DNA from: Brachymonas denitrificans
GTDB lineage: Bacteria; Pseudomonadota; Gammaproteobacteria; Burkholderiales; Burkholderiaceae_C
DNA: 64,000 nucleotides
Direction of reading: 5' to 3'
NCBI RefSeq assembly: GCF_907163135.1
Contig: NZ_CAJQUA010000001.1
Location: forward strand, 635,001 to 699,000
Both the position numbers and the translations under genes were made by a program. Shown one piece after another: positions 16,668-27,305 of the stretch; the first letter of the stretch is position 1; the number at the start of each line of letters is the position of its first letter. The notes beneath the pieces are model-generated. The model had not been told where the DNA came from, made no database searches, and was given only the letters and a program-made list of their open reading frames with translations.

Positions 16668-18764
16668 TCAGAGGAAACCGATGGGGCCTCGTCCTCCCTG
16701 CTTCAAGCCACAGTCGGATTCCAGAGCAGCGACGAGATGGCTGGCAGAGGTGAAGGGGCGGAATCGATGCTGACGCACAACCGCGGCAAAATCGCCCGGG
16801 GTCAGTGAGCGCAGTCCGTGCAAGCGAAATTGCAGCGCTTCGGAGGGCAGGGGCAAGCCCAGCGAATCGCAGTGGCGCAGCAGCAATTCCCAGGCTTGCT
16901 CAGGGCGCAGATAGTCCAGTTTCACCTTGAGGTCGAAGCGCCGCAACGCCGCTTGGTCAAGCCCTTCCACCAGATTGGTGGAGGCAATGAAGATCCCTGA
17001 GAAGGATTCCATCTGGGTCAGCATTTCGTTCACTTCGGTGACTTCCCAACTGCGCACGGCACCTCGACGATCCTGCAGGAAACTGTCGATTTCGTCGATC
17101 AGCAATACCGCGCCTTCCTGTTCGGCCTGACGGAACGCAGCCGCAATGTTTTTTTCGCTCCCGCCTACATACATCGACAGCAGATCAGAGGCACGTTTCA
17201 CCAGTAAAGGCATCTGCAATTGCTCGGCCAGCCAGCGGCCAAACGCGGTCTTTCCAGTTCCTGGCGGGCCATAAAGGCACAAGCGACCGAACTTGGCCTG
17301 GACAAGGCCTGCCGCAACGGAAGCCAGATCGCTATCTGCATGAATGAATGCGGGATCGTAGATCTCGGAAAGCCGCGAGCTATCGTCGCGCTTGATCGGC
17401 TTGTGCTGTTGCGCCTGCAGGGTATTGTTGATCAGCAGCTCGAGCGCCTGACCGGCGCGCTGTTCACCAATCTCGCCGCGAATGCTTTGCACGACCGCAC
17501 TGGCCTTGGTCACCACGGCCGGTGCCAGACGTTCGCTTTCGGCTATGCGCGCAATGTTGCGCGCATCCAGCAGATTGCCGCAGGCCTGTGTCAGGATGCG
17601 TGCGCGTTGTTTCTTGGGAGGGATCGGCAACTCAAAAAGCATGTCATAGCGACGCACATAGGCTGGATCAAGCCTCCGGATCGAATTCGACAGCCAGATG
17701 GTGGGAATCGGGTTTTCTTCCAGCGCGCGGTTGATCCAGGCCTTGCGGGCATGGGCGGAATGCTGGCGATCAAAGGGAAATTCGTCACCATTGAAGACAT
17801 CTTCGACTTCATCAAACAGGATGAGTGCGCGGCGCTGCCCCAGGAAGCACTGTGCGGCACGATAGGCACGCAAACGGTCAAGCCCGCCGATGGGGTCGCC
17901 GTCGCTGTCCTCGCTGGCTACTTCAAATAGCTCACAGCCGAGTTCTTGTGCCAATACCCGGGCCAATTGTGTTTTTCCGGTTCCGGGCGAACCGTGAATG
18001 AAAATGTTGACTCCTGGCCGTGCTGTGGTGACGCTGTGCGCCAGGTAAGCGCGCAACACGGTGAGCGTTTCTTGGATGTGCCCATAGTCGTCCAGCTGCA
18101 GGGTTGGCTTCTTGCTTGGAGCAATGGTGTCTTTCAGCAAGTTGATCGGGTCGGAATCGGAGCTGAGGATGCGATCCGAAAACGAGTCCGAAAGGAGTTG
18201 CAGTTTGGAGCGAAGGTGTGCGGTGCCATGGCGGTCCAGGTTCACCAGACCGGATTTCACCAGAACCCCGTCCATGTTCAGTGCCTGCTTGATGTCAGCG
18301 ACCGGCTTGTCCAGCAGCACGGAAAGCACGTGATAGACCTTGGTGGTTGACAAGGTTTCGAGCCAGTCAGCAGTGTCGTCAAGCAGACGTTCATTGTTGA
18401 TCAGTACGGCGAATTCCAGAATGCGGCAGTCGACTTCAGATAGACCGACCAAGTTGGCAAGACGCTCAATATTCCGTGTCAGACAGTCAGGGGCCTTTGC
18501 ATCCTTGCATCGGATTTCTGCTTCGGCATGCAGTTTACGAACTGCCTGTCGCGCCTTGCCCGGATCAATGTCCGCTTCCAGGTCGATATGCGCGTTCAGC
18601 CCAATGGCTTCGGAGAGCGTATCTGAACAAAATCCATGACGGGTGATGTATTCCTTCTGGGCTCCGAGCGGAACCAATAGCCGCAGCAGCCACAATTGGA
18701 TGAGCGGGCCAACCTGGGCAGATAGGAAATTTGAAATCGGGCGACTGCGTTTTCTGACAACCAT
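16668..18764 (-). CDS. Double AAA+ ATPase (Cdc48/ClpX-like layout), cassette head gene
   Basis: The 698-residue protein starts at ATG 18764, with GGAGG five bases upstream. An N-terminal helical domain (about 1-225) precedes two AAA+ modules: P-loop GSPGTGKT (258-265) with Walker B ILFDEVED (D318-E319), and P-loop GPPGTGKT (499-506) with Walker B VLLIDEID (D557-E558), pore-loop-like MYVGG (531-535) and an arginine-finger-type ALRRFD. Both sites look intact, so it should be an active remodelling or translocating ATPase. It heads the minus-strand cassette. It is not a known restriction or BREX ATPase that I can name. Confidence 0.82.
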   Translation of the reverse strand: MVVRKRSRPISNFLSAQVGPLIQLWLLRLLVPLGAQKEYITRHGFCSDTLSEAIGLNAHIDLEADIDPGKARQAVRKLHAEAEIRCKDAKAPDCLTRNIERLANLVGLSEVDCRILEFAVLINNERLLDDTADWLETLSTTKVYHVLSVLLDKPVADIKQALNMDGVLVKSGLVNLDRHGTAHLRSKLQLLSDSFSDRILSSDSDPINLLKDTIAPSKKPTLQLDDYGHIQETLTVLRAYLAHSVTTARPGVNIFIHGSPGTGKTQLARVLAQELGCELFEVASEDSDGDPIGGLDRLRAYRAAQCFLGQRRALILFDEVEDVFNGDEFPFDRQHSAHARKAWINRALEENPIPTIWLSNSIRRLDPAYVRRYDMLFELPIPPKKQRARILTQACGNLLDARNIARIAESERLAPAVVTKASAVVQSIRGEIGEQRAGQALELLINNTLQAQQHKPIKRDDSSRLSEIYDPAFIHADSDLASVAAGLVQAKFGRLCLYGPPGTGKTAFGRWLAEQLQMPLLVKRASDLLSMYVGGSEKNIAAAFRQAEQEGAVLLIDEIDSFLQDRRGAVRSWEVTEVNEMLTQMESFSGIFIASTNLVEGLDQAALRRFDLKVKLDYLRPEQAWELLLRHCDSLGLPLPSEALQFRLHGLRSLTPGDFAAVVRQHRFRPFTSASHLVAALESDCGLKQGGRGPIGFL

Positions 18765-18773
18765 GCTGACCTC

Positions 18774-18797
18774 CTATTGTTCCAATAGAAGGTTATT
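18774..18797 (-). promoter_or_regulatory. Inverted-repeat operator candidate in front of the AAA+ cassette
   Basis: CTATTG-TTC-CAATAG is a perfect 6-3-6 inverted repeat at 18774-18788. It is followed after four bases by a further half site, TTATTG, at 18792-18797. The element begins 10 bases upstream of the AAA+ ATG, adjoining the Shine-Dalgarno, where a bound repressor would block transcription or the ribosome site. The WYL regulator in the cassette is the obvious candidate ligand. Confidence 0.45.
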
Positions 18798-18892
18798 GTG
18801 GTCATGCATGCGTCAAGATGTGACGCAGCGTTCGCCAGTTGCCATCTTCAATCGGTACGGGCTGAATTGCAATTCCGTTCCGAGCTCAGATG

Positions 18893-19384
18893 TCAGCGCT
18901 TGTCAGCAGCGGGTGCCTCTTCGCAATCGGCACACACGCCATGCACCGACAGCGTGATGTCGGTGCTATTCAGCCCCTGCTGATGCAGGCGGGCATTGAG
19001 TTGCTCCAGCAGAGCCGGAAGCTGCGGATCTTCGGGCAGGGCGGTGAGTGCGTGGCATTGCTCGCATTCGAAAAAGCCGGTGCTGCCGCTTTGGGCCAGC
19101 GCAAAATGAAAGGTGCGCTCGCTGTCCTGCGTGCGCACCACCAGCCCGGCTTGCACCAGGCGGTCCAACACGCGGTAAAGGGTCACCCGGTCAATGTCCC
19201 GGCCGGAGGCATCGGCCAGCAGGCCGCGCATCAGGCCTTCGTGGCTGAGCGGGACGCTGGAGGATTCGAGCACGTCCAGCACCCGCAGTACGTCGCGCGT
19301 GGCGCGCAGGCCCTTGGCGCGCACCACTTCGGCCCAGCGGTTGCCGGTAGCTTCGGTGGAGGGAGGATGGACTGCTTGGATCAT
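18893..19384 (-). CDS. Fur-family metalloregulator, Zur-like
   Basis: This 163-residue protein has a winged-helix domain (LRATRDVLRVLDVLE, DIDRVTLYRVLDRLVQAGLV) and a dimerisation domain with FHFALAQ and two Cys pairs, FECEQCHAL and HGVCADCEE, the structural zinc site of Fur proteins. The sequence resembles Zur/Fur-like regulators of Comamonadaceae more than housekeeping Fur, but the metal cannot be decided from sequence. It is the first core gene right of the accessory island. A GATAAT -10-like sequence lies near 19422-19427 on the minus strand. Confidence 0.8.
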   Translation of the reverse strand: MIQAVHPPSTEATGNRWAEVVRAKGLRATRDVLRVLDVLESSSVPLSHEGLMRGLLADASGRDIDRVTLYRVLDRLVQAGLVVRTQDSERTFHFALAQSGSTGFFECEQCHALTALPEDPQLPALLEQLNARLHQQGLNSTDITLSVHGVCADCEEAPAADKR

Positions 19385-19485
19385 GGCGGAAGGCAGGGTG
19401 CTAGAGACAGCCTGCGGGGAAATTATCGCAGTTTTGCTGTTGGCCTACCGTAACTGAATCAGGTGCTGCCGCTCGCGATGTTTTT

Positions 19486-20853
19486 TCAGTCGGCGTCTGT
19501 CGCGGGAGGCCGCAGAGCAACGCGAAAAGGGCTGCGCTGCTGCAAGTCATCCTGATAGGCCGCCACGCCGTCCTTCTCGCGGTCCAGAAAGCGCTCCACC
19601 GCCTTGGCAAATCCTGGATGTGCCAGCCAGTGCGCACTCCAGGTGGCCGAGGGCACCAGGGCCCGCGCCATCTTGTGTTCTCCCTGTGCACCGCCTTCGA
19701 AACGCTGCACGCCATGGGCGATGCACCACTGCAGCGGCTGGTAGTAGCAGGCGTCGAAATGCAGGCAATCCACGCGCTCCAGCGCGCCCCAGTAGCGGCC
19801 GTAGGCGACTTGCGGCCGGCCCCCGTCGTCCAGATGCAGGCCGATCAGGCTGCAGGCGATGGGCTCACCATCCCGCTCGGCAATGAACAGCAGCCAGTTT
19901 TCCGCCATGGCGTCTGCCATTCGGGCAAAGAAGGCAGGGGTCAGATAGGGCGCATTGCCGTGTTCCAGATAGGTGCGCCTGTAGCAGCGGTAGAAGAATG
20001 CCCAGTCCCCGGCTGGAATTTCCCTGCCTTGCGCCCAGCGAAAGCGCACGCCGGCTTCCCGCACCTTGCGCTGCTCGGCGCGGATTTTCTTGCGCTTGTC
20101 CTGGCGCAGGCTGGCGAGGAAGTCGTCGAAGCTTTTCCAGTCGGTGGCATTCGGCTGCAACTGCGAACGGTTCTGCCAGTGAAACTGCACGCCATCGCGC
20201 AGCATCAGCCCATGCTCCCGCGCTGCGGCCTGGTCGGCGTCGTCTCCCAGCAGCAGATGCAGGCTGGAGAGCCCGTAATCCACGCACAGCGCATGCACCA
20301 CCTCCAGCAGCGCCAGCCGCCAGTGCGCCGATTGCGCCAGCAGGCGGCTGCCGGGAACCGGCGTGAATGGCACCGCGATCAGCGCCTTGGGATAGTAGTC
20401 CAGCCCATGTTCGGCATAGGCGCGCGCCCAGGCCCAATCGAACACATATTCGCCATAGGAATGCGACTTGACATAGAGCGGGCAGGCAGCGAGCAGCTTG
20501 CGGCCTTGCGCACCCTGCAGCCAGAGCAGGGGAAACAGCGCCTGCCAGCCGGTTTCGGCCGTGGCACTGCCACTCTCCTGCAGCGCGTGCAGATAGGCAT
20601 GCTGCATGAATGGGGTGGGCGACTGCTGCACGGCGAGCAGACCATCCCAGGCCACGGCCTCGATGTCTGCCGGATCAAGCACCAGTTGCAACTCCAGACG
20701 GCCTCCGGATTCTGCGGCGACCACGCCCTGCAGACGCTCCAGGACGCGCCGGGTTTGTGCGCCATAATGGATCGCATCCGGACGCTCCGGAGCCTGCGCC
20801 GTGCTTGCGTCAGCCCCGGAAGTGTCGTCGATGTGTAGTCGCCCATTCGTCAT
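19486..20853 (-). CDS. FemAB-like GNAT acyltransferase (DUF482/COG3146 family)
   Basis: From the ATG at 20853 the product has 455 residues; an in-frame start 18 bases earlier is possible and no clear ribosome site decides. It has the family blocks SPTPFMQHAYLHAL, PLYVKSHSYGEYVFDWAWA, DDFLASLRQDKRKKIRAEQRK and the conserved C-terminal QRFEGGAQGEHKMARAL. The fold is a double GNAT related to FemA/B peptidyl transferases; the substrate is unknown. It diverges from the DUF2868 gene. Confidence 0.82.
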   Translation of the reverse strand: MTNGRLHIDDTSGADASTAQAPERPDAIHYGAQTRRVLERLQGVVAAESGGRLELQLVLDPADIEAVAWDGLLAVQQSPTPFMQHAYLHALQESGSATAETGWQALFPLLWLQGAQGRKLLAACPLYVKSHSYGEYVFDWAWARAYAEHGLDYYPKALIAVPFTPVPGSRLLAQSAHWRLALLEVVHALCVDYGLSSLHLLLGDDADQAAAREHGLMLRDGVQFHWQNRSQLQPNATDWKSFDDFLASLRQDKRKKIRAEQRKVREAGVRFRWAQGREIPAGDWAFFYRCYRRTYLEHGNAPYLTPAFFARMADAMAENWLLFIAERDGEPIACSLIGLHLDDGGRPQVAYGRYWGALERVDCLHFDACYYQPLQWCIAHGVQRFEGGAQGEHKMARALVPSATWSAHWLAHPGFAKAVERFLDREKDGVAAYQDDLQQRSPFRVALRPPATDAD

Positions 20854-20937
20854 GCCACGCATTATCCGCACCCTGTTTCCTGTCCGAGACCACTGGGGTT
20901 TTTTCGCACTGGCCCTGCCTCAAGGAGTGTCTTGCGC

Positions 20938-22401
20938 ATGGTGACGAGTGTGCAGCCCTCCGCATCGCCGCTCGCCCGCCACGGCGTGGCTTATGCCATC
21001 CAGGCGATCGAATCCGATGGTCCTTTGGACGACAGCGCCATCCTGCCGGCTGCTCATGCCGCGCGCAGCGATCGCATGGAACGTGTGCTCGAGCGCGCCT
21101 GGCTGCTGGGCCAGCGTCTGGGACTGCCCGCCGAATGGGAGCGCTGGCGCCATCTGGGTCTGTGGGTCATGCTGGGTCTGGCCGGAGCGATGGCGCTGTC
21201 GGCCTGGGGGCTGGCACAGACCGTGATGGGCGAAGGGCGCTCCATCAATGCCATGGCCGCGTTCGTGACCGTGCTGGGGCCGCATGCGTTGATGCTGGTG
21301 TTGTGGGTGTGGGGCGTGATCTGGACCTATGCCGGATCGGGCAGTGCGGTGGGCTCGGGCTGGTCGCTGGGTGCGCTGGCCTTGCGACTTACCGCCAGAA
21401 TGCCGCTGGACCGCGGCCCGCATGCGGCGGCATTGCTGCAGGGCGTAAGGCGTGTGCTGCAGCGTTTCCGGCTGGCGCCCTGGGCCTTTGGCCTGCTCAG
21501 CCACGCCATCTGGGCGCTGGCATTCGGGCTGATTCTGCTGGCGCTGTGGTTCGGCTTCTCCTTCCATGCCTACCGCCTGAGCTGGGAAACCACCATCCTC
21601 AGTCCGGCATTCTTCGAGCAGTTTGTGCACGTCACCGGCTGGCTGCCGGCGCAACTGGGTTTCCCTGTCCCCGATGCGGCCGCCGTGCGCGCGGCCGGCG
21701 GCGGTCTGGAAAGCGACCAACGGGCCTGGGCCTGGTGGCTGATGGGCTGCGTGTTCTGTTATGGCCTGCTGCCGCGCTTGTTGCTGGTGCTGCTGTGCTG
21801 GCTGGCCTGGAAGGCCGGGCAGCGACGCCTGGCGCTGGACAGCTCCGATCCTTATGTGCGCCGCCTGCTGGCCCGTTTCGATGCACTCGACGCGGCCGTG
21901 GTGGTAGATCCGGAGCGAGCCGGCTCCGGCCACGCAGCGCACGTCCTGCCCCCCGTGACGCAGCCCGGCGCCCCCGCGCTGGTGGGCTTCGAACTGCCGC
22001 CGGAGCAGCCCTGGCCACCGGAGCGCTGGCAGCCCGCCTGGCATCCCGCCGTGCAATGGCTGGAACGCATCGCCGGCAGCAGCCTCGAGCGCACAGCCGT
22101 GGTCCAGCGCCTGCTCGAGCAGCGCCCCCATGCCCTGCTGATCGCCACCTGGGGCGCCAGCAGCCCGGATCGCGGCACGGCCCGCTTCCTGCGCGAGGCC
22201 GCCGCCACTGCCAGCCGCACCGCCATCCTGCTGACCGGCACCGGCACCGGCACCGGCACCGGCACCGGCAGCGCCGAGCGCTGGCAAGCCTGGCTCCAAG
22301 CCAGCGGATTCCCGCAGATTCCGGTATTTGTCGACACTGCCGCCGCCGATGCCTGGCTGGCGGGCGCGCATTCCGGTGAAGATAATCCCCACCATGACTG
22401 A
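20938..22401 (+). CDS. DUF2868 membrane protein
   Basis: The ATG at 20938 has AAGGAG upstream and gives 487 residues. Membrane spans are visible at LGLWVMLGLAGAMALSAWGLA, LGPHALMLVLWVWGVIWTYA, the SHAIWALAFGLILLALWFGF stretch and MGCVFCYGLLPRLLLVLLCWLAW. The C-terminal half is soluble and contains a Thr-Gly repeat encoded by six tandem ACCGGC units. The gene overlaps the following DUF3482 GTPase gene by 8 bases; the two are commonly paired in Comamonadaceae, suggesting a membrane partner and its GTPase. The function is unknown. Confidence 0.82.
   Translation: MVTSVQPSASPLARHGVAYAIQAIESDGPLDDSAILPAAHAARSDRMERVLERAWLLGQRLGLPAEWERWRHLGLWVMLGLAGAMALSAWGLAQTVMGEGRSINAMAAFVTVLGPHALMLVLWVWGVIWTYAGSGSAVGSGWSLGALALRLTARMPLDRGPHAAALLQGVRRVLQRFRLAPWAFGLLSHAIWALAFGLILLALWFGFSFHAYRLSWETTILSPAFFEQFVHVTGWLPAQLGFPVPDAAAVRAAGGGLESDQRAWAWWLMGCVFCYGLLPRLLLVLLCWLAWKAGQRRLALDSSDPYVRRLLARFDALDAAVVVDPERAGSGHAAHVLPPVTQPGAPALVGFELPPEQPWPPERWQPAWHPAVQWLERIAGSSLERTAVVQRLLEQRPHALLIATWGASSPDRGTARFLREAAATASRTAILLTGTGTGTGTGTGSAERWQAWLQASGFPQIPVFVDTAAADAWLAGAHSGEDNPHHD
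22234..22269 (+). repeat. Hexanucleotide tandem repeat, six copies of ACCGGC
   Basis: Six perfect, uninterrupted copies lie inside the DUF2868 gene and encode alternating Thr-Gly. Gain or loss of units would keep the frame and only change linker length. Confidence 0.95.
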
Positions 22402-23818
22402 TCCCATCCGCATCGCCGTAGTGGGCCACACCAACGCCGGCAAGACCTCGCTGCTGCGCACGCTGACGCGCAACGTGGACTTTGGCGAAGTGTCCGATCG
22501 CCCCGGCACCACGCGCCACGCCGAAAGCATCGACCTGCGCATGCATGGCCAGACCGCGGTGCGCTTCTTCGATACGCCGGGCCTGGAAGACTCCATCGCC
22601 TTGCTCGACTACCTCAACAGCCTGCCCGGCGGCACGCGCCCCGAACGCGTGCGCGCCTTCCTGGCCGGTCCCGAGGCGCGCGGCGTGTTCGAGCAGGAGG
22701 CCAAGGTGCTGCGCGCGCTGCTCGACGAAGCCGACGCCGCCATGTGCGTGATCGACAGCCGCGAAGCCGTGCTGCCCAAGTACCGGGCCGAATTCGAGAT
22801 TCTCACCTACTGCGCCCGCCCGGTCATGCCGGTGCTGAACTTCGTCGCCGCAGCCAACAGCCGGCAGGCAGAATGGCGCCAGGCGCTGCTGGATGCCAAC
22901 CTGCACGCCCAGGTCGAGTTCGATGCCGTGGCGCCTTTCATCGGCGCCGAGCGCATGCTCTATGGCGATCTGGCGACGTTGCTGCGCCCGCGCCGAGAGC
23001 AACTCAACGAGATTGTCCACTGGCTTGCCCAGGAGCAGGCCGAGCGCCGCCAGGCCGCCTGCCGCAGCGTCGCCGGCGCGCTGGTTGATCTGGCCGCCAT
23101 GCGGCGCGAACTCGATGCAGAGGCCTTTTCCGATCCGGTGCAGCAGGCGGCTTTCGTGCGCGCCTTCCAGGCAGATGTGCTCAAGCGCGGCCGCAAGGCC
23201 GTGGATGAACTGCTGGCCGTCTTCGCCTTCCGCCCCGATGATGCCGAACTGGAAAGCCTGCCCGGCCTGCAGGGCCGCTGGGAGGATGACCTGTTCAACC
23301 CTGAAGTGCTGATGGAGGCGGGCAAGAAGCTGGGCTTGGGCGCCATGGTCGGGGCTGGCCTGGGCGTGGTCGCCGATGTGGCCCTGGCCGGTCTGTCGTT
23401 CGGCGCTGCCACCACGCTGGGCGCGACCCTGGGCGGCCTGGCCAGCCAGGGCTGGCGCCCCCTGTGGCGCAAGCTCGAAAACCGCATGCAGGGCGTGCAG
23501 GAACTCACCCTGGAAGACACCGTGCTGGTCGTGCTTGCCGACCAGCTGCTGCTGCTATTGCAGGCGCTCGAACATCGCGGCCATGCCGCCATGGACAAGG
23601 TGCACTACCTCGATCAGCCAGATACGGAACATGACCGCTCGCTGGCCGAAAGCCTGTTCCCGGTGCTGCGCGCACTCACTCCCGCACGCGGGCATCCCGA
23701 ATGGGAGGGCAGCAGCCGCGGCTGGCGCAACGCCTGGCAAGGGCAGGGCGACCGCGAGGAATGCCTGGCCGACACGGCGCGCGCCTTGCAGGATGTGCTG
23801 CCGCGGCTGGAATCCTGA
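22394..23818 (+). CDS. DUF3482 GTPase-like protein
   Basis: This 474-residue protein has an N-terminal P-loop GTPase domain with G1 GHTNAGKTS, a G2-like RPGTTRH and G3 DTPGLED. The usual N-K-x-D G4 is not found; VLNFVAAANS stands in its place, so nucleotide specificity may be relaxed. A C-terminal DUF3482 part follows with a glycine-rich hydrophobic stretch (GLGAMVGAGLGVVADVALAGLSFGAATTLGATLGGL) that could enter or touch the membrane. The start overlaps the DUF2868 stop, indicating coupled translation. Known only as a conserved family. Confidence 0.83.
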   Translation: MTDPIRIAVVGHTNAGKTSLLRTLTRNVDFGEVSDRPGTTRHAESIDLRMHGQTAVRFFDTPGLEDSIALLDYLNSLPGGTRPERVRAFLAGPEARGVFEQEAKVLRALLDEADAAMCVIDSREAVLPKYRAEFEILTYCARPVMPVLNFVAAANSRQAEWRQALLDANLHAQVEFDAVAPFIGAERMLYGDLATLLRPRREQLNEIVHWLAQEQAERRQAACRSVAGALVDLAAMRRELDAEAFSDPVQQAAFVRAFQADVLKRGRKAVDELLAVFAFRPDDAELESLPGLQGRWEDDLFNPEVLMEAGKKLGLGAMVGAGLGVVADVALAGLSFGAATTLGATLGGLASQGWRPLWRKLENRMQGVQELTLEDTVLVVLADQLLLLLQALEHRGHAAMDKVHYLDQPDTEHDRSLAESLFPVLRALTPARGHPEWEGSSRGWRNAWQGQGDREECLADTARALQDVLPRLES

Positions 23819-23981
23819 GCCATGTATCGAGCCCGCCAGTCCGCCGTGTGCCAAACCGGGGGCCAGCTATCCCGTCTGCTCCGGCAGCGATTCCTGCACG
23901 GATGCCCGGTACTCCCTAAGCCATAATCGTCAAAACGCTGCCACCCTGCGCAGCTCCTTCCTTTCTCGAAGAAGAATCACC

Positions 23982-26113
<2,132 letters not shown>

Positions 26114-26155
26114 GCGTTGATGCTGGCAGCAGGGCTACGCGTTCCAGCGGCCTGA

Positions 26156-26782
26156 TCAGGCCGCAGCCCCGCCAGCCAGGTAGCGCAGCGTCGGCTCCAC
26201 CTCGGTGCCGACGTGGATCATGTCCATCTGGTGGTCGCGCATGAAGCCGTGGCGGATTGCTCCGCCCAGAAACTTCAGCAGATCGTCGTAATAGCCCCCG
26301 GTGTTGAGAATCGCCACCGGCTTGTTGTGATAGCCCAGCTGCTTCCAGGTCCAGGCTTCGAACAGCTCCTCGAAGGTGCCGATGCCGCCCGCCAGCGCCA
26401 GGAAAGCGGTGCAGCGCTCGGCCATCATGTGCTTGCGCTGGTGCATGGTCTCGACGATGTGCAGTTCGGTGCAGCCCTCGTGTGCCCACTCGCGCTCCAC
26501 CAGCGCCTTCGGAATCACGCCCACCACGCGGCCGCCGGCCTGCAGAGCGCCATCGGCCACGATGCCCATCAGCCCCGTATGGCCGCCGCCGTACACCAGC
26601 TGGCCGCCATTGCGCGCGATCCAGCTGCCTACTTCGCGCGCCGTGGTGCGGAACGCCTCATTCTCGCCCGGCTGCGAGGCGCAATACACGCACACCGAAA
26701 ACCGCGGTTCCGGATCGGCAAACATGGAGCGCACGCCGGCGGACTGGGCAGGAGCGGGTGCACTGGGAGAGGACGGATGCAT
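26156..26782 (-). CDS. LOG-family (TIGR00730) nucleotide phosphoribohydrolase-like protein
   Basis: This 208-residue Rossmann-fold protein has the LOG family blocks SVCVYCASQPG, LVYGGGHTGLMGIVADGAL and ETMHQRKHMMAE. The signature normally PGGxGTxxE reads LAGGIGTFEEL here, with Ala replacing the Pro. The other catalytic residues (the Arg of the MHQRK block, the G-T and Glu) are present. Bacterial LOG proteins hydrolyse AMP and cytokinin ribotides to base and ribose 5-phosphate. It is convergent with glnB. Confidence 0.88.
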   Translation of the reverse strand: MHPSSPSAPAPAQSAGVRSMFADPEPRFSVCVYCASQPGENEAFRTTAREVGSWIARNGGQLVYGGGHTGLMGIVADGALQAGGRVVGVIPKALVEREWAHEGCTELHIVETMHQRKHMMAERCTAFLALAGGIGTFEELFEAWTWKQLGYHNKPVAILNTGGYYDDLLKFLGGAIRHGFMRDHQMDMIHVGTEVEPTLRYLAGGAAA

Positions 26783-26876
26783 GATTTTTCTCGCAGGAAA
26801 ATGGAATGGCGCAAGGAGGCAGACTGTTCAGCACTGCAGGTCGGCGGTGGGGCAATCCATGACAAGTCACCCCGCA

Positions 26877-27305
26877 TCAGAACTGCGCATGCAGCCGGAT
26901 CGCCACCATCGACAGCCACACGATGCCACAAAACACGCTGCCCAGAAACACCGCAGCGCTGCCGAAATCCTTGGCGCGCTTGGCCAGCGGGTGCAGTTCG
27001 TAGCCGATGCGGTCGATTGCATCCTCGATGCCGCTGTTGAGCAGTTCGATTACCAGCAGAGCCACCAGCGAGCCGGAGAGAATCACCATCTCGACCCAGG
27101 TGCGTCCCACCAGGAACGAGAGCGGAATGCCGAAGGCTGCGAGCGTCAGCTCCATGCGGAAGGCCGAGCATTCGCGGATGGCGGCCTTCAGCCCGTCGAT
27201 GGAGTAGAGCGTGGCATGCCACAGCCGCGACAGGCCGCGGCGCGACTTCTGCGGGTGCTGGCGTGGATCGGGCTTGGGAATTTTCTCGATCACAGCTGCC
27301 ACCAT
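26877..27305 (-). CDS. dgkA: Diacylglycerol kinase
   Basis: A protein of 142 residues with three membrane spans and the DgkA signature ALLVIELLNSGIEDAIDRIG; the Glu and Asn of ELLNS are catalytic. FRMELTLAAF and AKDFGSAAVFLG complete the core. It phosphorylates diacylglycerol in the inner membrane, recycling lipid released when glycerophosphate is moved to periplasmic glucans. The N-terminus is about 20 residues longer than in E. coli. Its start overlaps the end of the RDD gene by 16 bases, so the two are coupled. Confidence 0.93.
   Translation of the reverse strand: MVAAVIEKIPKPDPRQHPQKSRRGLSRLWHATLYSIDGLKAAIRECSAFRMELTLAAFGIPLSFLVGRTWVEMVILSGSLVALLVIELLNSGIEDAIDRIGYELHPLAKRAKDFGSAAVFLGSVFCGIVWLSMVAIRLHAQF

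Noticed and set aside
9734-18892. Integrative element with attachment sites
   Set aside because: No integrase or tRNA gene and no flanking direct repeats were found by eye, so boundaries as an integrated element cannot be supported.
22234-22269. CRISPR or other spaced repeat array
   Set aside because: It is a plain tandem hexamer with no spacers, lying inside a coding frame.
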